The notes under the pieces: generated by a model | Databases searched by the model: none | What the model was told of the DNA's origin: nothing | What the model saw: the letters and a program-made list of their open reading frames with translations, nothing else | Source: an uncultured Eubacteriales bacterium | GTDB taxonomy: Bacteria > Bacillota > Clostridia > Christensenellales > Borkfalkiaceae | Direction: 5' to 3' | Assembly: GCA_900540805.1 (NCBI GenBank) | Contig: UQHL01000014.1 | Coordinates: 17,088 to 81,087 of the forward strand | Length of the DNA stretch: 64,000 nt | Program-made: the position numbers and the translations under genes | Shown: positions 51,126 through 60,192 of the stretch, piece after piece | Numbering within the stretch: position 1 is the first letter of the stretch | Layout: each line of letters begins with the position of its first letter

Positions 51126-52430
51126 TTAGTTGTTTTCATCCTTTATTTTCCCGAAGAATAAAGTTTTCTGTTTTTCCGTCAAATTCCCAAAAGGGACGGG
51201 CGTATCCTGCGGCCGCAATCCCTTCTGGTTGATATCGCCCAAAAGGCTCCAACTTCGGTTACTTTCTCCTTTGAGATAATCGGAATCGGCCGGCTCGGAA
51301 TAATTTTTTGTATAATCGGTAAAATCGATCACCCTTTCCTCCCCCGTCCGCAAATTCTTTTTGAGCGCCATGCGAAAAACATCGTTCATGTACCAGGTAA
51401 TCTGCACGTCGGCAAGACTTCCGCCCTTGCCCGTACCTTTATGCACAAATCGGTAATCCAAGGCGGAATTATCTTTATTCTCGCGGCGGAAGCTCTCCCC
51501 GAGCTCCCCGATGGTAACGACCTCCGCATCGGGATATCTTTCTTTCAGCGCACTGAAAAATCCATACACGGTATCCCCGTCTATATCCATCGCGTGCGAG
51601 CCGTTTTTCTGCATCAGACAAAGCTCCCAGATGCTTGCGGCCAGCCCGAAATTGCCGTTTCTGTAATAATTTTCGCCCAGCATCTGGTCGACGGTGTCCA
51701 GCATGATCTCCGTACCCGTTTTTTCCCCGTACGGACGCAACGTCTCTATCGGGCCGCAGCCCATGCGGCTATTGTATCCCTCCGGCGTACAGCCGCAATA
51801 AGACGCGCAGATGAAATCCACAGTCCAGCCGTCGAAATTCACGCAGTCGATAAAATCTTCCGCATTTTGCGCGGGCTTGCAAAAATGCTGTTTAGACGGA
51901 TAATAGGGATAGCAAATCGACCCTTCTCCGTCCTGATTGTCAACGTAATACTGGCTGAATATATTCCCCTGCGCGGCGTGGATTCCTCGGGCGGCAAGAT
52001 GTTCCAGAATAGCCGCCGGCAAAAAGCCGCCGATGACGGAGCGGGGTTTATATCCCTTCCCCATCATCTTTTCAAGCAAGGCCAAAGCGTCGTCGATATG
52101 CGCTTTCGCCCTTTCCCTGGGTACGTATGCGCCGATAAAATACCCGCCTGCCACATAGGTGATATCGTCCCCGTACTTTTGCGCATATTCCCTTGCCAAC
52201 CGGCGCAATTCTCTGTAATTCCCGCTTGCGTCGGCAAGCGCTGAATGGCTGAACGCGATGGTTATCCTCGCTTCGGGTATCGCCTTTGCAATCGCTTCTC
52301 GAAATTTTTTAAGATTTTCCGGGGTGTTTTCCGTACTTTCGTCAAAGCCGAGATAGGCGGCGGGCGCAACTTCTATCTGGTTCAGCCTGACTACGATCGT
52401 AAAACAATAATATCTACCCTGCAAGGCCAT
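51126..52430 (-). CDS. DUF3863-like protein, carbohydrate-locus associated
   Basis: This 434-residue protein has no signal peptide. Its pattern VAPAAYLGFDESTENTPENL...ITIAFSHSAL and the later PAAILEHLAARGIHAAQGNIFSQ resemble DUF3863 and polysaccharide-deacetylase-like or GH57-like barrels, but no catalytic set can be named with confidence. It lies between the rhamnosidase-like fusion and a dead GH63-like fragment. ATG 52430 is preferred to the ATG two codons upstream, which overlaps the previous stop, because the GGGG ribosome site is better spaced. A role in breakdown of the locus glycan is inferred. Confidence 0.55.
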   Translation of the reverse strand: MALQGRYYCFTIVVRLNQIEVAPAAYLGFDESTENTPENLKKFREAIAKAIPEARITIAFSHSALADASGNYRELRRLAREYAQKYGDDITYVAGGYFIGAYVPRERAKAHIDDALALLEKMMGKGYKPRSVIGGFLPAAILEHLAARGIHAAQGNIFSQYYVDNQDGEGSICYPYYPSKQHFCKPAQNAEDFIDCVNFDGWTVDFICASYCGCTPEGYNSRMGCGPIETLRPYGEKTGTEIMLDTVDQMLGENYYRNGNFGLAASIWELCLMQKNGSHAMDIDGDTVYGFFSALKERYPDAEVVTIGELGESFRRENKDNSALDYRFVHKGTGKGGSLADVQITWYMNDVFRMALKKNLRTGEERVIDFTDYTKNYSEPADSDYLKGESNRSWSLLGDINQKGLRPQDTPVPFGNLTEKQKTLFFGKIKDENN

Positions 52431-52432
52431 CG

Positions 52433-55372
52433 TCATTCCCCTTTTATGTCTTTTACAAATGTTTCCAGTGTGTCGGAGTCTAAATCCAGCTCGTGCTTGC
52501 CCTTAAACTCTTTGAAAGTCAGTTTGTCGGCATTGCCCGTCTTTGCCGCATAAGCTTCCAGCCTCAGCCGCTCCTGTCTGCCGTCCGAGGCGGGGAAGGC
52601 CTCGTCCTCGTCCGCCACCTCGATATACAGCCTTCGGGGAAACACCAAAGACGCCGTTTCCGTATCGAAAAAGGTACGTTCGGCATTGAAATAGGTCCAG
52701 TCGCACCAGTTATGTTTTTTCCTGTCGCTGAACCAGCAAGAAGAATATGTGGCGTATATGCGGGTATCCAGCGCCCCGAAATGCAAAGCGTACATTCCTC
52801 CGTACGAAAGTCCTATCACGCCCAGCCTTTGCGTATCCGTGGCAGGGTCGTTCTCCCACCAGTCCAGCAGCCTTTTCAGACACTGCACCTCAAACGCGGT
52901 GATACTGCCGCCCTGCTGTATCAACCGACGGTTCAACCATTCCCTGTCGTACCCGCTGCCGTAAACAGCGCTGTTCCAAAGAAGCAGCTGCGGGGCAAAC
53001 ACCTTGACGCCCGGCTTCAGCACGCGCAACACCATACGATTATAATTGCTGCTGGGCATAAATAAATCGCCTACGATTTCGGACGAGCCGCCACCGCCGT
53101 GCAACGCAATCACCAGTTTTTCCCTTTCAGATATCTTTTCCGCATTCTCGTAAAGAATACCGCTGAAAGGAATTTTTTCGTCCAGTAAAAAGGTATATCT
53201 GACGGCGCGGTAACGGCTGTCCGTCAACAGCGTTTCTTTTGAAATCAGACGGGTATCCAGCCATTTTTCGCCGAGCGGCCGGCCCAACATCTGTTCCAGC
53301 CTCCTCCGCCTTTCCCTTTCGGGAAGGGATAAAATTTTCTCCCTATCGGCCCGGCACCCTTCCTCCCGGTCGTTTACATACGCCGAAACGGCGGCCGCAT
53401 ACGCCGTCCGGGAGGAGATATCCCGTACGGAAAACGCCTCGCCGACGGGCTTTTCCCTTTCCCCGCACAACCCGAAAATACGGTAATAATAAACGGGTAG
53501 CGCGCTCCACCCGTGACAGAGGGAACCGGCATTATGGAAATCCGCCTCTCCTTTAATGGTTTCCCAAAAAGAAGTTGCGCCGTTATCCAGCATATAACCG
53601 TATGTTTCGTCTATGTCCTTGAGTATGGCGGGAACGTATTTTTCCCTGTCCGTTTTCAAAAGGGCGTCGTAGCGGAATATGCTCATGGACAGAGTATTTC
53701 TCACCCAGCCGTCATAGCCGACAGCCAATTTTTCGACGATGGCTTTCGCTTCTTCGTCCGAACAGGCTTCCGCCAGGACGCAAAGCGCGTTGGAAAGCTC
53801 GCTGTATTCCTCCCTGTCCGAATATGTTCTGAACAGCCCGGTTTCGGGAGAATAGAATTTTTCTTTCAGGCTTTTGTTGAGTTTTATGCGGATATCCTGA
53901 TAATAAATCGCCTTGTCGTATTCCCCTGTCACAGAGAAAAGTTTTGCCGTATTATCCAGGGCTATCGATAAAAAGGCATTGATGAGCGAATCGTATTCGT
54001 TTCGATATTTTTTACTGCCGTCCAACTCGAAAAACGCTCCGTCGAGCGCGCCCGCCCACTCGTAAAAATGCCATATCCCCTCCTCGCTTACCGTCTTGAA
54101 CAACCCGTCGCCGTCCAAACGGGAAAGGAAAAATCCCAGCATCTTTTCGATGACAGGCAGCATTTCCTTCGCCAACGCGCAGTCTTTCGCAAACTGCGTA
54201 TATTCCAAAACTACCGTCGTGAACGCGAGAGAAAAGGAAGGAATGGTAATAGGCACTTCTGCGGGAAAACACAGCTCGAAGAGGCCGTTCTCCTTTTGCC
54301 CCGCCGCCATCAGCCGTATAGCGGACAACGCGCATTCCGGATTGTCGAAGGCGTAATATCCGCACAGCATCTGGCTGCGCGTATCCATGATATACATGGA
54401 CTGTTCCCGCCATGGGCAATCCTCATAATGCTCGTGCAGGCAAAGCTCCAGAGTTCTCAACGCCGTTTCGTAAATTTTACGACGCCGTTCGTTTTCTATT
54501 TTATACGGCCTTACCGTCAAAGGATAAAATACTTCCCTAAGGCCGATATATTCTATTTCCGCCTCCCCGAAAACCTGCAAATACCTGCACCCAAAACGGC
54601 GGAAGGCACCCGTAAAAGCCGTGTATTTCCCGTTGCCTATCAGCTCCGCCGTAAAATCCCTGCCGTCGATAAAGGCGCGAACCCCACCGTCCGCAATATG
54701 CTCGCCGAAAGCGACGGCAACGCGTTCGCCCGCCTCCGCCTTGAATTTTATTTCCAAAAAACCGCAGCTTTCCCTGCCGAGGTCGTATAATTTTTTCTCC
54801 TTGTCGATAAGGGCCGCGGAAACAAATTCGCCCAGTTGCAATTTGGCGTTGGGACGCTTGACAAGATTTTTTCCAAATTCTTCCGCCCTCTTCGCGCCCT
54901 TCCATTCGTATAGAGCGGATCGGGTATCATAGACGTAGGAAAAACCCAGCTGACCTGTAATTACTTTATTGACGTGGCTGACATATCCGTTTGCATACGC
55001 CGAACGGGTGCCTTCGTCCGAAAAACAAAGAATTTCCCCGTCCTCGTCCTCGACCTCGTAGCTTAACCCCGCGCCGAAATCTTTGCAGGTGGAAAAGCTT
55101 CTGCCCACGTACCAGCCGACGACGAAAAGTTTGTTTTCTCCTTTTTCCAGAAATGGAGTGATCTCCGTTTCGTCGTATATTTTATAATGGGCAAAATCCG
55201 CATACTGACCGAACGAGACAAACCTGCCGTTGATATACGCGTTATAATCGCCCGCAACGGAAATTTTCAGTTTCAGACGGGTTTTTCCGTCCCAGTAAAA
55301 CCCGTCGTCAAACGCCGCATATTCGTCCGATTCCGCCTTTTTATCCAGCCATATCCATTCCGCTTTTTTCAT
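52433..55372 (-). CDS. rhamnosidase-like (GH78-type) glycosidase fused to an alpha/beta-hydrolase esterase
   Basis: This 979-residue protein starts with two beta-sandwich domains (WIWLDKKAESDEYAAF; YNAYINGRFVSFGQY), followed by a six-hairpin barrel with HEHYEDCPWREQSMYIMD and GATSFWETIKGEADFHNAGS, which match the acid and base regions of GH78 rhamnosidases. From about residue 720 an esterase domain begins: LVIALHGGGGSS (oxyanion loop), GLSYGGMYAL (Ser nucleophile) and a late KHELD with His. One polypeptide could thus remove both a sugar and an ester group. No signal peptide is present, so it acts inside the cell. ATG 55372 has GAGG upstream. Confidence 0.75.
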   Translation of the reverse strand: MKKAEWIWLDKKAESDEYAAFDDGFYWDGKTRLKLKISVAGDYNAYINGRFVSFGQYADFAHYKIYDETEITPFLEKGENKLFVVGWYVGRSFSTCKDFGAGLSYEVEDEDGEILCFSDEGTRSAYANGYVSHVNKVITGQLGFSYVYDTRSALYEWKGAKRAEEFGKNLVKRPNAKLQLGEFVSAALIDKEKKLYDLGRESCGFLEIKFKAEAGERVAVAFGEHIADGGVRAFIDGRDFTAELIGNGKYTAFTGAFRRFGCRYLQVFGEAEIEYIGLREVFYPLTVRPYKIENERRRKIYETALRTLELCLHEHYEDCPWREQSMYIMDTRSQMLCGYYAFDNPECALSAIRLMAAGQKENGLFELCFPAEVPITIPSFSLAFTTVVLEYTQFAKDCALAKEMLPVIEKMLGFFLSRLDGDGLFKTVSEEGIWHFYEWAGALDGAFFELDGSKKYRNEYDSLINAFLSIALDNTAKLFSVTGEYDKAIYYQDIRIKLNKSLKEKFYSPETGLFRTYSDREEYSELSNALCVLAEACSDEEAKAIVEKLAVGYDGWVRNTLSMSIFRYDALLKTDREKYVPAILKDIDETYGYMLDNGATSFWETIKGEADFHNAGSLCHGWSALPVYYYRIFGLCGEREKPVGEAFSVRDISSRTAYAAAVSAYVNDREEGCRADREKILSLPERERRRRLEQMLGRPLGEKWLDTRLISKETLLTDSRYRAVRYTFLLDEKIPFSGILYENAEKISEREKLVIALHGGGGSSEIVGDLFMPSSNYNRMVLRVLKPGVKVFAPQLLLWNSAVYGSGYDREWLNRRLIQQGGSITAFEVQCLKRLLDWWENDPATDTQRLGVIGLSYGGMYALHFGALDTRIYATYSSCWFSDRKKHNWCDWTYFNAERTFFDTETASLVFPRRLYIEVADEDEAFPASDGRQERLRLEAYAAKTGNADKLTFKEFKGKHELDLDSDTLETFVKDIKGE

Positions 55373-55374
55373 CT

Positions 55375-56676
55375 TCAAACCTCGTTTATCTCCTCTATCC
55401 GTCCCTCGTCCATGGATTTGTCCGCTTTATACACGCAAAGATGACCGTAAATGCTGTCCTGAATTTTCGTACAGGACACGCTGGGGCGTTCCTTTCTGAT
55501 CATGCGGATAAAGTCACGGATTATCCCTTCGTCGCCGCCCGCGTGGTGGTCGTTTTCCGGGATATCCTTGCGTACATCGACGCTCCTTTCCGTATAGTCC
55601 GCATTGGCGAAATCGTATTTCCTGACATGAAAAACGCACGTTTCTATCATACCTTCGATCTCCCCTTCCGTACCCGTCACACGGATGGTGCGGCAAGGCC
55701 GGACAGAGCCTTGAATCATACTGTGCGTAGCCGTACTGCCGTCGGAAAACTGCAGGATAACCGCCTGATGATCGACCAGATCCGACTGCACCTTAAAGGC
55801 GCATTCGCCGTGCGGATTGAAAGTTTTCAGCGACTGCGTCTTTTCCTCGCGCGTCGCCTCCTCGTACGGTTTGCCCAAACATTGCCAGGAATACCAGGGG
55901 AATCTGTCGTTGTCCACGTAAATGGATTTTGCGGAATAACGGCAATCGTTTACGTGCGGACAGTCCACCAAGCACCTCGTCCCCGCCCCGTCGGGATCGC
56001 CCTTTGCAAAGGCTTCGCAAAGGTTATAAAAATCTATGTAATCGAAATCGGCCGCTTCGGGATCCTTTATCGTCCGATGATTTTCGTCGGCATATCTGTT
56101 GGAAGGGATATAATCCTTTACCTTCTCATACCAATCGCGGCGATAATACATCGCGTGTTCGGATACTACCGTTCCCTTTGCATCCTCGTCGAGGATCAGC
56201 GGCAAGCCATACCAGGCTCCGCCGAGATAGTCCTTCATTTCCTCCGAATATTTCGCAAACTGCGCCGTCAAATTGGGGTACTTATCCAGCTGCGTCCCGA
56301 AATCATATAAATATTTTTCTTTCAGCCAGGTGGAATAGCTGGGATCTTTCGCGTCGTGAAAAAACAGGTCGGGAACGTCCCCCACCGCTATATTTCTGTT
56401 GAGTGTTTCCAGCCAGGTAGTCGCCGTCCCCGTGATAAATTTGAAATCCACCTGAAATTTATTCTCGATATAATCCACGATCAGCTTTGTATCGTTGGTC
56501 ATCGCCTGCAGCGTGTCGATATCGACGCCGTAATATTCGAGAATCAGCCGGTTGTCGGCTGTATAAGAGTCCTTTTTTATTACGTTTGCTCCCTTTCCGC
56601 ACGCCGAAAACGAACACGTGCCCGCCAATACGATTGCCCCCAACGCCGCAGCCGCAATATGTCTGAGTTTTTTCAT
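55375..56676 (-). CDS. chimeric protein: sugar-binding lipoprotein N-terminus joined to a Gfo/Idh/MocA oxidoreductase C-terminus
   Basis: This is one uninterrupted 433-residue frame. Residues 1-22 are a lipoprotein signal ending in SFSACGKG. Residues 23 to about 235 match extracellular solute-binding proteins of Lpl-type ABC systems (ILEYYGVDIDTLQAMTND, VPDLFFHDAK, MYYRRDWYEKV, NLCEAFAKGDPDGAG). After GDPDGAG the sequence changes to the C-terminal half of a Gfo/Idh/MocA dehydrogenase (RCLVDCPHVNDCRYSAKSIY, ILQFSDGSTATHSMI, ENDHHAGGDEGIIRDFI). Each partner is truncated at the junction near 55980. A deletion between two neighbouring genes is the simplest origin. The product can hardly bind sugar or cofactor. 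AGGAG precedes ATG 56676. Confidence 0.8.
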   Translation of the reverse strand: MKKLRHIAAAALGAIVLAGTCSFSACGKGANVIKKDSYTADNRLILEYYGVDIDTLQAMTNDTKLIVDYIENKFQVDFKFITGTATTWLETLNRNIAVGDVPDLFFHDAKDPSYSTWLKEKYLYDFGTQLDKYPNLTAQFAKYSEEMKDYLGGAWYGLPLILDEDAKGTVVSEHAMYYRRDWYEKVKDYIPSNRYADENHRTIKDPEAADFDYIDFYNLCEAFAKGDPDGAGTRCLVDCPHVNDCRYSAKSIYVDNDRFPWYSWQCLGKPYEEATREEKTQSLKTFNPHGECAFKVQSDLVDHQAVILQFSDGSTATHSMIQGSVRPCRTIRVTGTEGEIEGMIETCVFHVRKYDFANADYTERSVDVRKDIPENDHHAGGDEGIIRDFIRMIRKERPSVSCTKIQDSIYGHLCVYKADKSMDEGRIEEINEV

Positions 56677-56707
56677 TTTCAATCTCCTGTTTTTACTTTT
56701 TTTCAAA

Positions 56708-57595
56708 TTAACCTTTTACCGCTCCTACGAGAACGCCCTTAACGAAATGCTTCTGAAAAAACGGATAAATCATCATAATGGGAAACACCGCCACGACGAT
56801 TGCGGCGTTTTGCACGCTTTTACCGATAATCTGCGTCGTTTGTCCGTTTCCGATGCTTTTCCCCGAGCTGCGCTCTATAATATTCTGCAAGGCATAGGCG
56901 AGAGGCCGTTTATCCGCAACCTGAATAAACAGAAGGGCAGTGTACCAGTCGTTCCATTTTCCGACGGCGATAAACAATGCGATTGTGGCGAGCACCGCCC
57001 CCGAGAGCGGCAGAACGATAGAAAAAAACACCTTAAAATCGGACGCGCCGTCTATTTTTGCCGCCTCCTCCAATTCGGCGGGAAGCCCTTGAAAGAAAGC
57101 GCGCACCACCAGCATATTGAACACGCTCAAAAACGACGGAATAATCATAACGGATAAAGTGTCGGACAGTCCCAGAAATTTCACCACCGTATAATACGGA
57201 ACCATTCCCCCGCCGAAATACATGGTGATGATAAAAAACACAAAGAAAAAGTTTTTCCCCGGCAACGTTTTACGCGTCAGCGCATACGCGGTCATCGCCG
57301 TAATAGCCAGCTGATATACGGTGGTCAACACTGTAATGATTACAGAATTGAAAAACGCACGTCCAAACCGATAGGAAACATCGGTGAAAATAATTTCGTA
57401 TGCCTCGAAATGAAATTGCGTCGGCCAAAAACTGAACCGATGCCGATTGATTTCCAGATCCGTCATAAAGGATTTCACCAAAATATCCCAGAACGGATAC
57501 AGCATAGTAAACGAAATTACAATCAAAAGAAGGATATTTGCCGCATAAAGAAATCTCTCGCTTACCGGCGCTTTTATTTTATTCGCTTTTTTCAT
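56708..57595 (-). CDS. LplC-type sugar ABC transporter permease
   Basis: This 295-residue permease has six hydrophobic segments and the EAA-type coupling loop GLPAELEEAAKIDGASDFKV. The N-terminal FLYAANILLLIVISFTMLYPF...FWPTQFHFEAY is characteristic of LplC/CarQ-like subunits that work with LplB and a lipoprotein. The reading frame is intact. ATG 57595 follows GAAGGTGG. Its partner permease and binding protein are both damaged, so the transporter is probably not functional in this genome. Confidence 0.88.
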   Translation of the reverse strand: MKKANKIKAPVSERFLYAANILLLIVISFTMLYPFWDILVKSFMTDLEINRHRFSFWPTQFHFEAYEIIFTDVSYRFGRAFFNSVIITVLTTVYQLAITAMTAYALTRKTLPGKNFFFVFFIITMYFGGGMVPYYTVVKFLGLSDTLSVMIIPSFLSVFNMLVVRAFFQGLPAELEEAAKIDGASDFKVFFSIVLPLSGAVLATIALFIAVGKWNDWYTALLFIQVADKRPLAYALQNIIERSSGKSIGNGQTTQIIGKSVQNAAIVVAVFPIMMIYPFFQKHFVKGVLVGAVKG

Positions 57596-57603
57596 GTCCA
57601 CCT

Positions 57604-58546
57604 TCAATATAGCCCCTCGCCGCCGCAGAGTTTTATAATCTTATTTGCCGTAAGCATGATCGTTACATTGATGATATTTGCGAATATGGATACCGCCGTC
57701 CCCAAGGAAAACAATCCGTTTCCGATTCCGTAACGGTAGGTAAACGTATCCAAAACGTCCGCAACGTTATACACTTGCTCGTTATACAAATTATAAATCT
57801 GGTCGAATCCGCCGCTCACCATTCCGCCGATACGGAGAATAAGCATTACATTGACCGTAGGCATCAACATGCGGAGCGTTATGTAAAAAAACTGCTGAAA
57901 AATGCTTGCTCCGTCTATTTTAGCCGCCTCGTAATATTCTGCGGAAATGCCGGACAGCGCGGCGAGATAAATAATGGCGCCCCAGCCCGTCTCCTTCCAG
58001 ATATCGGTAATGACGAGCATGGAAAGAAATGCGGAGGGAGAACTGAGAACGTCCACTTTTTTTCCGGTTAAAAATCTTATAAGATTCGTAACGGCGCCCG
58101 ATTCAAAATCCACCAGGGAAAAAACCAATCCCGCAACGACGACCCACGAGACAAAATGCGGCATATATACAAGCGTCTGAAAGGTTTTTTTCAAGCGGGT
58201 GTTTCTCACCGCGTTGAGCATAAGCGCCAATAAGACGGGGGGCGACAAAGCCGAACGCAAGCTTCAAAACGTTGATAACCACGGTATTTTTCAAAGCAAT
58301 CCAAAACTTATCCAAAGCAAAAAGCGCTTCAAAATTTTTGAACAGCGGATCGCACCAGGGGCTTCCGAAAATCCCTTTCCGAAAAGAAAAATCCTTAAAC
58401 GCCAGCGTGATTCCGTACATGGGTACGTAACAGAAAATAATCGTCAAAACAATTCCGGGTAAAAGCATACAATAAAAAGCTTTATGCTCCCAGATTCTTT
58501 CCCATAAATTTTTATTTATTTTTCATCCGATCTTTTTATTTATCAT
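57604..58546 (-). pseudogene. LplB-type sugar ABC transporter permease, nonsense and frameshift
   Basis: ATG 58546 (AAAGGGA upstream) opens MINKKIG, then a TGA at codon 8, after which the same frame reads KNLWERIWEHKAFYCMLLPG, the proper N-terminal permease segment. A second ATG at 58526 is out of frame. The frame fails again at a run of six C (coding strand; 58237-58242): five C would continue FGFVAPVLLALMLNAVRNTRL. Downstream, the EAA loop is intact (EYYEAAKIDGASIFQ). Full length would be about 305 residues. It is the first gene of the transporter set. Confidence 0.8.
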
Positions 58547-58614
58547 CGAAAATTATCCCTTTCTTTTATCCAAAATCGTTATAATATAGCAGCCCCTCTT
58601 TAAATAAGTCGCAA

Positions 58615-58745
58615 AAATATCCGTAAATGCTTCGCGCCCCGTATTTTCGCTTTTATGATAACACAACCTACGTTATGTTTGTATAAGGTACGGAAACGCC
58701 CATAAATACTTCGTGCTTCCGCATTTCCGCTTTTATTATAGCATT
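58615..58745. repeat. tandem promoter-like repeat, copy B (two units)
   Basis: Units at 58615-58664 and 58694-58745 lie 79 bases apart and match copy A at 44899-45033. The second unit shares a 28-base identical core with copy A. On the minus strand the first unit has TACAAA, 17 bases, TATCAT. It precedes the damaged sugar permease gene. Bases 58547-58614 show no gene. Confidence 0.7.
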
Positions 58746-58791
58746 CGCGGGAGCTTTATGGAATGCACTAAATTTATGGAAGTTTGTCGTT

Positions 58792-60192
58792 TTATTTATT
58801 CTTCTTTTTACACACGTTTTCACGAAATTTTTTCGGGGAATATCCCGTATATTTCTTAAATATTTTGCTGAAATGAAAATAATCGTCATACCCTACCGAA
58901 GCCGCGATCTGACTGAAAGAAAGCTCTCCCGCAAGAATATATTTCTTTGCCGTTTCTATGCGCAGATTTACCACATAGCCCGCAAATGTTACCCCCATAT
59001 ATTTTTTGAAAAGCTGACTTAACCAGGACGCATTATAGGCGTATTTTTCCGCATATGCCGCGAGGGAGGATTTCCTTGCCAGATCTGCTTTCACATCGTT
59101 TACGATCTCCGCAATCACCTTATTGGGAATTTCGTTTTCGCTTTCCTCCTCCGCCTGCCGAATCAGATCCGCCGCCATTTCCCGTAAAGAAGCATACTTT
59201 TCCGTAATCACCGACATCTCTGTGGAATCCTTGATTTTTCCTGAAAAATCGTAGATTTTACGGATGCAGGAAAAATAAAATTCTCCGGCGACGTCCACAG
59301 TGGCATCCCATTTCCGGATTTTGCCTTCCAAGGCCTTCAACAAATATAAAAATTCGCTTCCCGTCTCCGCCTGCTCCAGCTCCATGCGCAGCTGTTCCGC
59401 TTCTTTGAAGTAGGCAACGTTTTCCTCATATGTTTTTACGCCGTACCGACCGTTAATAAAATGTTGACGAGAAGCATATTTTGCCTGTTTGATACTCCGC
59501 CGCAGGGCCTGTTCGTCGGCGATATCTTTTATGGGCGCACTTATTCCGATTCCAAAATTCTCCCGTTGTGCCCTTGCCTGAAAATATTCCGAAAACGCCT
59601 CTTTCCGAAGCTCGGTTACAGCGTAAATTTGCTCTTCCCTGCTTTGATACAAGGAATAAGCCTCTTTGCAAAAAGCGGCGGGATCAGCCTCTGTATTTCC
59701 CGACAAACCGATAATCGTAACGGGCGTATTTTTAGGCTCTATCCCGAGAGCGTAAAACGCCTCCGTATAATTTTTCATCGTGCCCAGAAAAAAAGAATCG
59801 AAAATTTCATTTTTATCTTTTCCGAGCTTTTCTTTCACCTTAACGATGATATCGACGATTTCCTCCTCCTGAACCGGCTTAAGCAAATAACCGACCGCAC
59901 GCAGCCCGATGGCGGTCTTTGCAAAGTCAAAATTGTCGTGTGCCGGAACGAAACAAAAATAGGTATAAGGCAGCTGATCGGTCAACCGTTTGACCAATTT
60001 CAATCCGTCGGTACCCGGCATGCAGATATCTGTAAAAACAATGTTCGGGCGAAGCCGTAATATTTCTTTTTCCGCCGTTTCGGGAAAAACGGTATAACCG
60101 CAGATTTCAAAGCCGTATTTTTGCCAGTTTATCATACAGGCAAGTTCGTCCAGCACCCATTTTTCGTCATCTACAAGATACACTTTATACAT
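58792..60192 (-). CDS. YesN-type response regulator with AraC DNA-binding domain
   Basis: This 466-residue protein has an N-terminal receiver domain (LVDDEKW, phospho-acceptor Asp55 in IVFTDICMPG, and the later Lys in LLKPVQEEE). A middle helical region follows, then two C-terminal helix-turn-helices (LAAYAEKYAYNASWLSQLF; SFSQIAASVGYDDYFHFSKIFKK) and TGYSPKKFRENV. It overlaps the kinase gene by eight bases. With the kinase it probably senses an extracellular sugar and switches on the downstream locus. It is the last gene of a three-gene unit led by a secreted protein. Confidence 0.92.
   Translation of the reverse strand: MYKVYLVDDEKWVLDELACMINWQKYGFEICGYTVFPETAEKEILRLRPNIVFTDICMPGTDGLKLVKRLTDQLPYTYFCFVPAHDNFDFAKTAIGLRAVGYLLKPVQEEEIVDIIVKVKEKLGKDKNEIFDSFFLGTMKNYTEAFYALGIEPKNTPVTIIGLSGNTEADPAAFCKEAYSLYQSREEQIYAVTELRKEAFSEYFQARAQRENFGIGISAPIKDIADEQALRRSIKQAKYASRQHFINGRYGVKTYEENVAYFKEAEQLRMELEQAETGSEFLYLLKALEGKIRKWDATVDVAGEFYFSCIRKIYDFSGKIKDSTEMSVITEKYASLREMAADLIRQAEEESENEIPNKVIAEIVNDVKADLARKSSLAAYAEKYAYNASWLSQLFKKYMGVTFAGYVVNLRIETAKKYILAGELSFSQIAASVGYDDYFHFSKIFKKYTGYSPKKFRENVCKKKNK

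Noticed and set aside
58520..58546. TGA read as tryptophan, given the in-frame TGA near the start of the permease gene and another in the GH63-like remnant.
   Set aside because: Many intact genes here end with TGA (for example the PP-loop and NagB-like genes, with tight overlaps), so the standard code is used. The in-frame TGAs lie in genes with other damage.
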